DNA from: Cyclobacteriaceae bacterium
Lineage (GTDB): Bacteria > Bacteroidota > Bacteroidia > Cytophagales > Cyclobacteriaceae
Reading direction: 5' to 3'
NCBI GenBank assembly: GCA_028284125.1
Contig: JANQSI010000005.1
Location: 1-64,000 of the forward strand
Length of the DNA: 64,000 nucleotides
The notes beneath the pieces are model-generated. The model had not been told where the DNA came from. It saw only the letters and a list, made by a program, of their open reading frames with translations, and made no database searches. Below, piece after piece: positions 18,214-26,806 of the stretch (position 1 is its first letter; each line of letters begins with the position of its first letter). Both the position numbers and the translations under genes were made by a program.

Positions 18214-18252
18214 TTATCAAAGCTCTCTTGTTTTTGACAGATTAAAAGATTA

Positions 18253-19197
18253 ATGCAAAAAAAGAAAATACTAATAACCGGAGGAGCCGGGTTCCTCGGA
18301 TCACACCTGTGTGATCGGTTTATTGACGAAGGATATAAAGTCGTTGCAATGGATAATCTCCTAACTGGAGATATCACTAACATTGAGCACCTCATGGGAC
18401 ATTCAGATTTTGAATTCGCTCATCATGATGTTTCAAAATATGTTCATGTTTCAGGTGATTTAGATTACATCTTACATTTTGCTTCACCAGCAAGTCCCAT
18501 TGATTACTTAAAAATGCCAATTCAAACAATGAAGGTTGGCTCTCTTGGAACACTTAATTGTTTGGGACTCGCAAAGGATAAAGGAGCACGAATGCTAATT
18601 GCTTCGACCTCCGAAGTTTATGGGGACCCACAAGTTCACCCTCAACCAGAGGATTATTGGGGCAATGTTAATCCAGTAGGCCCTAGAGGTGTTTATGATG
18701 AGGCCAAAAGATTTCAAGAAGCGATCACGATGGCCTATCACACCTATCATGGACTTGAGACAAGGATTGTCCGGATATTTAACACTTTCGGACCAAGGAT
18801 GAGATTAGATGATGGCAGGGTGTTACCAACATTCATTGCTCAAGCACTCAAAGGTGAAGATTTGACTGCCTTTGGAGATGGTTCTCAAACCAGATCATTC
18901 ACTTACGTAGATGATTTGATAGAAGGAATATACAGACTCCTTCATAGCGATTATATTCAACCAATAAATATTGGCAATACAGAAGAAATCACGGTTAAAG
19001 AGTTTGGAGAGGAAATTATCAGGATTACTGGGAGTAGTTCGAAAATGATTTATAAAGATCTTCCAAAGGATGACCCTAAACAGAGAAAACCTGATATTAC
19101 TTTGGCAAAAAAAATACTTGATTGGGAACCCCAATTCACAAGAGCAGAAGGATTGAAGCCAACCTTAGAGTATTTTCAGAAAAAAGTGCTCAGTTAG
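18253..19197 (+). CDS. UDP-glucuronate decarboxylase (UDP-xylose synthase) family SDR
   Basis: The 314-residue protein has [28 protein letters not shown] and the UXS-typical [16 protein letters not shown]. Further family markers are [36 protein letters not shown] (YxxxK) and [17 protein letters not shown]. These distinguish UDP-xylose synthase from generic epimerases. It needs UDP-GlcA; no undisputed UDP-glucose dehydrogenase is nearby, so UDP-GlcA may come from elsewhere or from the dehydrogenase at 26807. A terminator-like hairpin follows. Confidence 0.88.
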   Translation: MQKKKILITGGAGFLGSHLCDRFIDEGYKVVAMDNLLTGDITNIEHLMGHSDFEFAHHDVSKYVHVSGDLDYILHFASPASPIDYLKMPIQTMKVGSLGTLNCLGLAKDKGARMLIASTSEVYGDPQVHPQPEDYWGNVNPVGPRGVYDEAKRFQEAITMAYHTYHGLETRIVRIFNTFGPRMRLDDGRVLPTFIAQALKGEDLTAFGDGSQTRSFTYVDDLIEGIYRLLHSDYIQPINIGNTEEITVKEFGEEIIRITGSSSKMIYKDLPKDDPKQRKPDITLAKKILDWEPQFTRAEGLKPTLEYFQKKVLS

Positions 19198-19260
19198 ATT
19201 AGACGCCATCAGAAAACTGATTGACTCCTATCTTTTACTTGTGACAGTTAACCAAAAACA

Positions 19261-19301
19261 AAAAATAACCCCTGATGTAATGGTTGGGTGCGGGTATTTT
19301 T
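19261..19301 (+). terminator. Terminator-like hairpin after the first sugar-nucleotide genes
   Basis: AAAAATA (19261-19267) plus CCC (19269-19271) can pair with GGG TATTTTT (19292-19301), with one bulged A and a 20-nt loop, ending in a run of T. It separates the first sugar-nucleotide group from the sulfate-activation genes and overlaps the -33 element of the next promoter. Confidence 0.45.
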
Positions 19302-19313
19302 CTTCTATTTTTG
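19284..19313 (+). promoter_or_regulatory. Promoter for the cysC-cysD-cysN-cysQ block
   Basis: TTG at 19284-19286, 19 nt spacer, then TATTTTTG at 19306-19313 give a full match to the Bacteroidota consensus. The expected start is near 19320, leaving a leader of about 95 nt before cysC that contains a 20-codon reading frame. Confidence 0.55.
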
Positions 19314-19351
19314 CCCGCCTTGATTTGGAGCCAAGTATGATTTTTTAATTA

Positions 19352-19414
19352 ATGACTACTATACAATGGTTGATCCAGGTCCGCATGTTTATGAATGTTT
19401 TGGTTAAGATTTAA
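19352..19414 (+). CDS. Possible 20-residue leader peptide before cysC
   Basis: ATG at 19352 opens a 20-codon frame whose TAA (19412-19414) ends one base before the cysC ATG. The peptide includes three methionines (1, 12, 14) and no cysteine. Such tight spacing would allow translational coupling. No homology is claimed and the frame may be chance in AT-rich DNA. Confidence 0.2.
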   Translation: MTTIQWLIQVRMFMNVLVKI

Positions 19415-19415
19415 A

Positions 19416-20018
19416 ATGGTAGACAATAGTAAAAACATAATTCCACATTCGCATGCCGTCAAACTGAAAGATCGTATTGCGAAAAATGGCTACAATCCGT
19501 GTCTGATTTGGTTTACAGGTCTTTCTGGGTCTGGCAAGTCAACACTTGCTAGTGAGCTTGAGACACATTTCTTCAATTTAGGATACAATACATATATCCT
19601 AGATGGGGACAACATTCGTAGTGGCCTTAACAATGACCTTGACTTTTCTCCAGAAAGCAGGAAAGAAAACATCAGACGAATTGCTGAAGTATCCAAATTA
19701 TTTATAGATGCAGGTGTACTTGTGTTGACCGCTTTTATTTCACCATTTGAAAAAGACAGACAATTTGCCAAGGAACTAGTTGGAGAAAAAAAATTTTTCC
19801 AGGTCTTTGTTAATTGTCCGCTTGAGATCTGTGAGCAACGAGATGTGAAAGGCCTTTACAAAAAAGCCAGAGTTGGAGAAATAAAGAATTTCACTGGAAT
19901 CGATTCTCCATTCGAGCCGCCAACTAATCCGGATTTAGTTGTGGATACTAGTCGAGACACATTGGAAATATGTTTAAATCAATTGATATCGGAATTAGAA
20001 CCACGAATTAAAGTTTAA
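19416..20018 (+). CDS. cysC: Adenylylsulfate (APS) kinase
   Basis: The 200-residue P-loop kinase phosphorylates APS to PAPS. It has the Walker A motif GLSGSGKSTLA, DGDNIRSGLNNDLDFS, and the substrate region RRIAEVSKLFIDAGVLVLTAFISPF. GLYKKARVGEIKNFTGIDSPFE and the C-terminal VVDTS follow the family. I chose ATG 19416, which gives the normal family N-terminus; an upstream start at 19395 would add seven residues. It heads a cysC-cysD-cysN-cysQ run inside the polysaccharide locus. Confidence 0.93.
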   Translation: MVDNSKNIIPHSHAVKLKDRIAKNGYNPCLIWFTGLSGSGKSTLASELETHFFNLGYNTYILDGDNIRSGLNNDLDFSPESRKENIRRIAEVSKLFIDAGVLVLTAFISPFEKDRQFAKELVGEKKFFQVFVNCPLEICEQRDVKGLYKKARVGEIKNFTGIDSPFEPPTNPDLVVDTSRDTLEICLNQLISELEPRIKV

Positions 20019-20058
20019 TCACTGATTATTAATTCTATGGCGATTAGGAAATAGAAGT

Positions 20059-20964
20059 ATGAAAAACTATAATCTCACACATTTAAAGGAACTGGAAGCA
20101 GAGTCAATCTTTGTTCTAAGAGAAGTTTTTGCCCAATTTCAGAATCCTGCAATTTTGTTTTCTGGTGGAAAAGACTCAATTGTAGTAACTCATTTGGCAA
20201 GAAAAGCTTTTCATCCTGCCAAAATCCCATTTCCTCTTGTCCACATCGACACAGGTCACAATTTCCCTGAGACAATGAAGTTTAGAGATGATTTAGTAGA
20301 GGAATTAGGTGCAAGACTTGTGGTTGGATCTGTTCAAAAGTCCATCGATGAAGGCAAAGCTGCCGAGGAAAAAGGGAAAAATGCAAGTAGAAATGTCATT
20401 CAAACAGTAACTCTTTTAGATACAATTGAAGAAAACGAATTTGATGCCTGCATTGGAGGAGCCAGACGTGATGAAGAAAAGGCTCGGGCCAAAGAAAGAT
20501 TCTTCTCTCACAGAGATGAGTTTGGTCAGTGGGATCCGAAGAATCAACGTCCAGAACTATGGAACATTTTTAATGGCAAACATAATTTTGGTGAGCATTT
20601 TCGAGTATTTCCATTAAGCAACTGGACCGAAATGGATGTGTGGCAATATATTTTGGCAGAACAGATTCAAATCCCATCTCTGTATTTTGCACATGAACGA
20701 GAAGTAATTTGGAGAAACAATACATGGTTACCTGTTTCAGACTTTATTCAAATTGATGAGAACGAAGTAGTCGAAAAAAAGAACCTCCGATTTAGGACAT
20801 TAGGTGACATTACAATAACAGGAGGTAATGAATCAGAAGCCGATACGCTTGAGAAAATAGTCGAAGAGGTAGCTGCTGCTAGAAACACGGAACGGGGGAA
20901 TCGGGCAGATGATAAACGATCGGAGACCTCAATGGAGGATCGCAAAAAGGAAGGATATTTTTAG
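20059..20964 (+). CDS. cysD: Sulfate adenylyltransferase subunit 2
   Basis: This 301-residue PP-loop ATP pyrophosphatase has ILFSGGKDSIVVTHLA (SGGxDS), HIDTGHNFPETMKFRD, CIGGARRDEEKARAKERFFS, and the C-terminal REVIWRNNTWLPVSDF and RFRTLGDITITG. It forms APS from sulfate and ATP together with CysN. The protein is cytoplasmic and near the usual family length of about 300. Confidence 0.95.
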   Translation: MKNYNLTHLKELEAESIFVLREVFAQFQNPAILFSGGKDSIVVTHLARKAFHPAKIPFPLVHIDTGHNFPETMKFRDDLVEELGARLVVGSVQKSIDEGKAAEEKGKNASRNVIQTVTLLDTIEENEFDACIGGARRDEEKARAKERFFSHRDEFGQWDPKNQRPELWNIFNGKHNFGEHFRVFPLSNWTEMDVWQYILAEQIQIPSLYFAHEREVIWRNNTWLPVSDFIQIDENEVVEKKNLRFRTLGDITITGGNESEADTLEKIVEEVAAARNTERGNRADDKRSETSMEDRKKEGYF

Positions 20965-21021
20965 CAGGATTTCTCACACCTCGATTCAGTAATTGGAAAT
21001 CAATTAATTAGATAAATTAAA

Positions 21022-22305
21022 ATGAGCGAAAGCCAACAGCCAACAGCCAACAGCTATCTAGACATGGAACTTCTACGTTTCACGACGGCAGGTAGTGTGG
21101 ATGATGGAAAAAGTACATTAATAGGAAGATTGCTCTTCGATTCAAAATCAATATTTGAAGATCAATTGGATCAAGTAAAGCAGACCAGTGAAAGGAAGGG
21201 AAAATCAGAGGTAGATTTGGCTTTACTCACGGATGGATTGAAAGATGAAAGGGAGCAAGGGATTACCATTGATGTTGCGTACAGATATTTTGCTACACCA
21301 AAAAGGAAATTTATAATAGCTGATACGCCAGGCCATATACAATATACTAGAAACATGGTCACTGGCGCGTCTACAGCCAATGTCGCTTTGATTTTGATTG
21401 ATGCCAGAAAAGGAGTGATTGAACAAACCTGTCGTCACTCAATAATTGCTTCTTTACTTAAGATTCCACATGTTATTATTTGTGTGAATAAAATGGATCT
21501 TGTGGATTACGATGAAACGGTATTCTCAAAGATCAAAACGGATTATGAAAACTTTGCATCAAAATTAGATGTCCAAGATGTCCGATTTATCCCAATAAGT
21601 GCGTTAAAAGGAGATAGTGTTGTTAACAGAAGTGAAAATATGCCTTGGTTTGAAGGTTCCACATTATTATACACACTTGAAAACATTCATATCGGAAGTG
21701 ATCAAAATCATATTGATTGCCGCTTTCCTGTACAAACGGTAATACGACCTCAGACTGATAAATATCATGATTACAGGGGGTATGCTGGAAGGATAGCTGG
21801 CGGCATTTTCAAGCCTGGAGATGAAGTTACGATTTTGCCCTCTGGGTTCTCTTCGAAGATTAAATCAATAGACACCTTTGATGGCCAGGTTGATGAGGCA
21901 TTCGCACCAATGTCAATTACCATGACACTTGATGACGATATAGACATTAGTCGCGGTGACATGATTGTGAGAACTAACAATCAACCAGAACCTAAACAGG
22001 ACATTGACGTTATGTTGTGCTGGCTAAACACTAAAGGGCCACAGCCACGAATGAAATACACAATCCGACATACCACCTGTGAGGCTAAGTCAATGATAAA
22101 GGAGATTAGATACAAACTGGATGTCAACACACTTCATAGAAACGAATCTGATAAGAACATTACTGCCAATGACATTTGCAGAGTCCAATTAAGAACCACA
22201 CGTCCTCTTTTGGTTGATTCATATAGAAGAAATAGAAATACCGGGAGTATTATACTTGTTGATGAAGGTACAAATGAGACGGTCGCCGCTGGCATGATCA
22301 TATAA
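21022..22305 (+). CDS. cysN: Sulfate adenylyltransferase subunit 1 (GTPase)
   Basis: The 427-residue elongation-factor-like GTPase has G1 GSVDDGKSTLIGRLLFDSK, EREQGITIDVAYRYF (G2), DTPGHIQYTRNM (G3) and CVNKMDLVD (G4), followed by two beta-barrel domains. It couples GTP hydrolysis to APS formation by CysD. The APS kinase is a separate gene, so this is not a CysNC fusion. The first 14 residues are encoded by a heptanucleotide repeat; an internal ATG at 21064 (MELLRFTTAGS) matches the usual family start. Confidence 0.95.
   Translation: MSESQQPTANSYLDMELLRFTTAGSVDDGKSTLIGRLLFDSKSIFEDQLDQVKQTSERKGKSEVDLALLTDGLKDEREQGITIDVAYRYFATPKRKFIIADTPGHIQYTRNMVTGASTANVALILIDARKGVIEQTCRHSIIASLLKIPHVIICVNKMDLVDYDETVFSKIKTDYENFASKLDVQDVRFIPISALKGDSVVNRSENMPWFEGSTLLYTLENIHIGSDQNHIDCRFPVQTVIRPQTDKYHDYRGYAGRIAGGIFKPGDEVTILPSGFSSKIKSIDTFDGQVDEAFAPMSITMTLDDDIDISRGDMIVRTNNQPEPKQDIDVMLCWLNTKGPQPRMKYTIRHTTCEAKSMIKEIRYKLDVNTLHRNESDKNITANDICRVQLRTTRPLLVDSYRRNRNTGSIILVDEGTNETVAAGMII
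21031..21054 (+). repeat. Heptanucleotide tandem repeat at the 5' end of cysN
   Basis: Three perfect copies of AGCCAAC (21031-21051) followed by a partial copy AGC. The unit length is not a multiple of three, so loss or gain of one copy would shift the frame of a protein started at 21022. A start at 21064, after the repeat, would not be affected. Confidence 0.8.
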
Positions 22306-22308
22306 ATT

Positions 22309-23073
22309 ATGGATTTCGGAAATCTTTTGGACGTAGCGAAAAAGGCTGCGAGAGAAGCAGGGAATGAAATTCTCAAAATTTATGAAAGTGAAGATTTTTC
22401 TATTGAGGCAAAAGCCGACAATTCTCCACTAACCCTAGCGGATAAAGCAGCACACATTGCTATTGTTTCTTTCTTGGAAAAAACAAACCTTCCAATCTTA
22501 AGCGAAGAAGGTAAAGAAATTCCATTTGATGAACGTGCCAAATGGGAATATTTCTGGATGGTGGATCCCTTAGATGGGACAAAAGAGTTCATAAAAAAGA
22601 ATGGAGAATTCACGGTTAACATTGCCCTAATTCATGTTGGGAATCCAATTCTTGGTGTTGTTTATACGCCTGTATTGCATGAGCTTTATTTTGCCCTTAA
22701 GAATGAAGGAGCCTATATGGAAAAAGGAGGAATCACAGATAAGCTTCAAACTTCTTCAAAAAAAATAACCGAAAAAGGATTATCAGTTGTCGCCTCAAGG
22801 TCACATATGAATGCTGATACAGAGGGCTATTTGGATAAACTGGACGACCCAAAAATTGTATCAAAAGGTAGTTCTTTGAAATTTTTACTTGTGGCATCTG
22901 GAGAGGCAGATCTTTATCCACGGTTTGGTCCTACTATGGAGTGGGATACAGCTGCAGCTCATGTTATTGTAAAGGAGGCTGGCGGATCGGTAGTATTGAT
23001 GGACCATAAAACATCACTCTTTTACAACAAAAAGGAATTATTAAACCCATACTTTATAGTTTTGCCCTCTTAA
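22309..23073 (+). CDS. cysQ: 3'(2'),5'-bisphosphate nucleotidase
   Basis: The 254-residue member of the inositol-monophosphatase superfamily has SPLTLADKAAH, ILSEEGKEIPF, the metal-binding WMVDPLDGTKEFIKKNGEFTVNIAL (DPLDGT) and a second aspartate site TMEWDTAAAHVIVKEAGG. CysQ hydrolyses PAP, the product of sulfotransferase and PAPS reductase reactions, to AMP. Its place directly after cysN, without a PAPS reductase gene, fits support of sulfation. Start codon is 3 nt after the cysN stop. Confidence 0.92.
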   Translation: MDFGNLLDVAKKAAREAGNEILKIYESEDFSIEAKADNSPLTLADKAAHIAIVSFLEKTNLPILSEEGKEIPFDERAKWEYFWMVDPLDGTKEFIKKNGEFTVNIALIHVGNPILGVVYTPVLHELYFALKNEGAYMEKGGITDKLQTSSKKITEKGLSVVASRSHMNADTEGYLDKLDDPKIVSKGSSLKFLLVASGEADLYPRFGPTMEWDTAAAHVIVKEAGGSVVLMDHKTSLFYNKKELLNPYFIVLPS

Positions 23074-23087
23074 ATTGAAAATCAGGA

Positions 23088-25727
23088 ATGTTAGTCAAAT
23101 TTTTGAGCGTGTTTTCGATCATCTTAGTGATGATTTCTAGCCAAATACAGGCTCAGGACATCAATAATTTGAATGCCTCTGATTTGAATTCGATTGATGT
23201 TGATGCCCTATCAGATGAGCAAGTTCAACAATTCCTAACTCAGGCCCAGGAGTCAGGACTCACATTGGATCAAATGGAATTGCTTGCAAAGCAAAGAGGA
23301 ATGTCAGCAACTCAAATTGCAAAACTTAGGGCGAGAATCAGACAGCTCCAATCTAGCATTTCAACAGATGAAGAAAGAATCATTGACAGTTCTCCTGACC
23401 GACTTAGAGATACCTATGAGGAACCACAAGATCAGCTTAGCTTTTTTGATGCACTTATAATTGATGAAGAAGAGGAATCTGAGGAATTGAAAATTTTTGG
23501 AATGGATATTTTTCAATCAAGCGAGATGACGTTTGAGCCTTCTTTGAATGTAGCCACTCCAGAAAACTATGTGCTGGGACCTGGAGACGAAATCATTATA
23601 GATGTGTACGGAGCTTCTGAAACGACCTATCAGCAGGTAATTTCCCCAGACGGTAATATCATAGTTACCGGAGTTGGGCCTATTCCTCTTTCGGGAGTTA
23701 CTGTGGAAGATGGGAGGCAGAGAATTTTTAACAGGCTTTCAACCATTTACTCAGGGCTAAAAGGAAGAAATCCTAACACTTATTTGCAGGTTACTGTAGG
23801 TAATTTGCGAACAATAAAGGTAAACGTAATAGGAAATGTTGTAAGACCCGGGACCTACACCCTTTCATCATTTGCCACGGCATTTAACGCTTTGTATTTT
23901 GCTGGTGGTCCCACAGAAACCGGATCTCTAAGAGAAATTGTATTGACTCGAAATGGTGAGCAGATTGCAGTTTTAGATACATACAAGTACCTTTTCGAAG
24001 GAGATAATTCTCAGAACCCTTCATTACAAGATCAAGATGTAATTGTGGTTAAACCATATCTTGAACGAGTAAGGTTGGCAGGAAATGTTAAGCAGCCGGG
24101 AATATATGAGTTGAAGAAGGAAGAATCATTTATGTTCTTATTGGAAAATGCAGGAGGCTTTACAGACATAGCCTTCAAAGAAAGTATTCTTATTGACAGG
24201 GTTTCAGAAAGTAGGAGGTCCGTGAAAACGGTTAATGCTGAGCAGTTTGGAAGTTTTAAAATGCAGGATGGTGATTCCATTTATGTTCAACAAATTCTAA
24301 ATCAATATGAAAACAGAGTGAGCATAGAAGGAGCAATAAAACGTCCCGGGTTTTATGAACTGACAGAAGGACTGACACTTTCTACTCTTATGAAAACAGC
24401 TGAAGGCTTAAGAGAGGATGCCTACTTAAAAAGAGGAAATATTATTCGATTGAATAAAGACCTCACACTCAAGAATCTTGCGTTTGATGTGACCGAAGTT
24501 TTAGATGGGAGTCAGGATATTTTACTAAGCCCAAATGATATCGTAAAAATTTCGTCAATATTTGATTTGAGCGAAGATAATACAATTAGTTTGGAAGGAG
24601 CAGTGCGGCAACCAGGGACATATCCATATGTTCAGAATATGACGATTGAAGATTTATTGAATGTCTCGGGAGGCCTTAAAACTAATGCACACGCTTCAGC
24701 GGTTGAAATAGCTCGCAGAATTGACGATGACTCTGATTTAACAAGAACGGCTGAGATTTTCACTTTTCCCATTTCAAGCGATCTTGGAGTTAGTGATGAG
24801 GCATCTGAATTTTTGCTACAACCCTTTGATTTGGTTTTAGTAAAATCTACTTCATTTAACCGAATTCAGAAGGTGGTTAAGGTAGAAGGAGAAGTAATGT
24901 ATCCAGGTTTTTATGCGTTGGAGACAGTGGAAGACAGGATATCTGATATTATTAAAAGAGCGGGTGGATTGACACAGTATGGATATGCTGAAGGTGCAAC
25001 CCTAATAAGGAGAACCGAATATTTCAGAGATGAATATGAGAAGGGTGAACTAGATGCATTGATAGAAAAAAGAAGACAGGAATTAGAAGAACAATATGAA
25101 GGAGAAAACTTTCCTGCTGGAGTTTCAAAAGTTGAAACAATTAACCAAGAGTTGAATAATTATGAAAAAGAGCTAACTGAAGATATCAGGAGGCAAGAAG
25201 ATTCTGATGTTTTGGAATCTAGTATTTTTCGAGCGCAGCAACTCAGAAAGTTGCAACAAAGGGATTCCATTAGTGGTTCAGGCGAGTTGATTGAGCAATT
25301 GGGAATTGGGATTGAGTTGGACAAAATCTTGAAAAACCCTAACTCTATTAGTGATTTGATTCTTAGAGATGGAGACTTAATAAGCATACCAAGGAGATTG
25401 CAGACAGTTAAAACTCAGGGTGAAGTTCTGTATCCAAATACTTTAAGCTATCAGGCAGGTATTGGTTTGAAGCAATATGTTTCTCTTTCAGGAGGTTTTT
25501 CAGATGACGCAAAACCTGGAAAAGCATATGTGGTATATGCAAATGGAAATGCACAAAGGACGAAAAAATTCCTTTGGTTTAAAAATTATCCGCCTGTTCA
25601 ACCAGGAGCAGATATAATTGTTCCCAAAAGACTCCCAAGAAGAAAATTATCCATCACTGAAATCGTTGGAATTGCATCTTCACTTGCAACAATGGCATTA
25701 ATAATTGATAGATTGAGTACACAGTGA
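23088..25727 (+). CDS. Polysaccharide export outer-membrane protein (Wza family, multi-SLBB)
   Basis: The 879-residue protein has an N-terminal signal peptide (residues 1-22, ending IQAQ) but no lipobox. A Gln/Asp-rich region follows, then the Poly_export domain starting at YVLGPGDEIIIDVYG (about residue 160). Repeated SLBB units come next, recognisable by repeated phrases such as VNVIGNVVRPGTYTL, VRLAGNVKQPGIYEL, VSIEGAIKRPGFYEL, ISLEGAVRQPGTYPY and VKVEGEVMYPGFYAL. A coiled-coil stretch (about 660-740) and a C-terminal hydrophobic segment end the protein. It should form the outer-membrane channel. It is much larger than E. coli Wza (about 380) because of the extra SLBB repeats, common in this phylum. 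Confidence 0.9.
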   Translation: MLVKFLSVFSIILVMISSQIQAQDINNLNASDLNSIDVDALSDEQVQQFLTQAQESGLTLDQMELLAKQRGMSATQIAKLRARIRQLQSSISTDEERIIDSSPDRLRDTYEEPQDQLSFFDALIIDEEEESEELKIFGMDIFQSSEMTFEPSLNVATPENYVLGPGDEIIIDVYGASETTYQQVISPDGNIIVTGVGPIPLSGVTVEDGRQRIFNRLSTIYSGLKGRNPNTYLQVTVGNLRTIKVNVIGNVVRPGTYTLSSFATAFNALYFAGGPTETGSLREIVLTRNGEQIAVLDTYKYLFEGDNSQNPSLQDQDVIVVKPYLERVRLAGNVKQPGIYELKKEESFMFLLENAGGFTDIAFKESILIDRVSESRRSVKTVNAEQFGSFKMQDGDSIYVQQILNQYENRVSIEGAIKRPGFYELTEGLTLSTLMKTAEGLREDAYLKRGNIIRLNKDLTLKNLAFDVTEVLDGSQDILLSPNDIVKISSIFDLSEDNTISLEGAVRQPGTYPYVQNMTIEDLLNVSGGLKTNAHASAVEIARRIDDDSDLTRTAEIFTFPISSDLGVSDEASEFLLQPFDLVLVKSTSFNRIQKVVKVEGEVMYPGFYALETVEDRISDIIKRAGGLTQYGYAEGATLIRRTEYFRDEYEKGELDALIEKRRQELEEQYEGENFPAGVSKVETINQELNNYEKELTEDIRRQEDSDVLESSIFRAQQLRKLQQRDSISGSGELIEQLGIGIELDKILKNPNSISDLILRDGDLISIPRRLQTVKTQGEVLYPNTLSYQAGIGLKQYVSLSGGFSDDAKPGKAYVVYANGNAQRTKKFLWFKNYPPVQPGADIIVPKRLPRRKLSITEIVGIASSLATMALIIDRLSTQ

Positions 25728-26803
25728 AAAGGGAAAGTGACATTAAGGAAGACGAAATCGATGTGTTAGAACTAATTCATTTTTTTTGGTCTCAACGTCT
25801 ATTAATTATAAAGATAACATCGGTTTTTGTTGTTATTGGTCTGGTGATCGCCTTGACTGCCAAAATAGAATATGAAGCATCATGCAAACTAATGCCGGAA
25901 AGTTATGAAGGTATGAATGGCAGTTTGGGTGGGCTCTCAGGATTAGCGGGACTCGCAGGAATAAACTTAAATGCCAGTAGTCATGGATCACTGACACCTG
26001 ATCTCTACCCTGAAATTGTCGAAAGTACACCTTTCCAATTGGATTTGATTAATGAACCATTATACTTTACCAAGCTAGACAGTGTAATAAGTAGTTACAG
26101 TTATTTCAAGGAGATTGACAAGCCATCTTTAGTGGGTCTTTTAAAGAGCTATACGATAGGATTACCGAATAAGTTGAAAACATTATTCAGTGAAGAAAAT
26201 GATACTTCTATTGATACTCAAGATCAGAAAGAAATAATAAAACTATCTAAAGATGACTGGGGTCTACTTGAGAGTTTTAGGGATAGAATGGAAATATCCG
26301 TTGAACCTTCTGGTGTTATTTTGATTTCGGTAAAAATGCCAGATTCATATGCGGCAGCTAACATAGTTGATATTCTAGTTAAAAAACTAACTGCCGAGAT
26401 TACGATTTATAAGATTGAAAAAGTAAAGACTAACCTTGAGTTTATATTGGAACGTTATAACGAATCTGAGAAAGAATATAAGGAAAAACAAAAAGAGGTT
26501 GCGGTTTATGCCGATCGGAATAAGAACATAACTAGTTCATTGGTTCAAACCGAATACCAGAGACTGCAGAATGAATTGGATATTTCTTTTGAAGTTTACA
26601 AAGGACTGGCGGCTCAACTCGAACAAGCTCGTATCAAAGTGAAGGAGGAGACCCCTGTTTTCACTGTTCTCGAACCTGTTAGAGTCCCTGTTGACAAATC
26701 TGAACCTAGGAGAAAACTAATCCTCATAATTTCATTATTCATCGGATTAGTGACATCAACTACATTTTCTTTTTTAAAGAGGTCGGTTATTAATATTAAA
26801 TAA
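25724..26803 (+). CDS. Chain-length determinant (Wzz/PCP) protein
   Basis: The 359-residue inner-membrane protein has a helix at about residues 22-44 and another at about 332-352, bracketing a periplasmic region with a long coiled coil (about 225-305). This is the polysaccharide co-polymerase layout, and the second helix is preceded by a proline-rich segment (EPVRVPVDKSEPRRK). No C-terminal tyrosine kinase domain is present. The start is GTG, overlapping the stop of the Wza gene as GTGA. It should control chain length and couple polymerase to exporter. Confidence 0.88.
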   Translation: MKRESDIKEDEIDVLELIHFFWSQRLLIIKITSVFVVIGLVIALTAKIEYEASCKLMPESYEGMNGSLGGLSGLAGLAGINLNASSHGSLTPDLYPEIVESTPFQLDLINEPLYFTKLDSVISSYSYFKEIDKPSLVGLLKSYTIGLPNKLKTLFSEENDTSIDTQDQKEIIKLSKDDWGLLESFRDRMEISVEPSGVILISVKMPDSYAAANIVDILVKKLTAEITIYKIEKVKTNLEFILERYNESEKEYKEKQKEVAVYADRNKNITSSLVQTEYQRLQNELDISFEVYKGLAAQLEQARIKVKEETPVFTVLEPVRVPVDKSEPRRKLILIISLFIGLVTSTTFSFLKRSVINIK

Positions 26804-26806
26804 ATT

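Noticed and set aside
23088-25727. Direct repeats of SLBB units as a DNA repeat array
   Set aside because: The repeats are at protein level only; the DNA units are diverged and belong to one normal gene.
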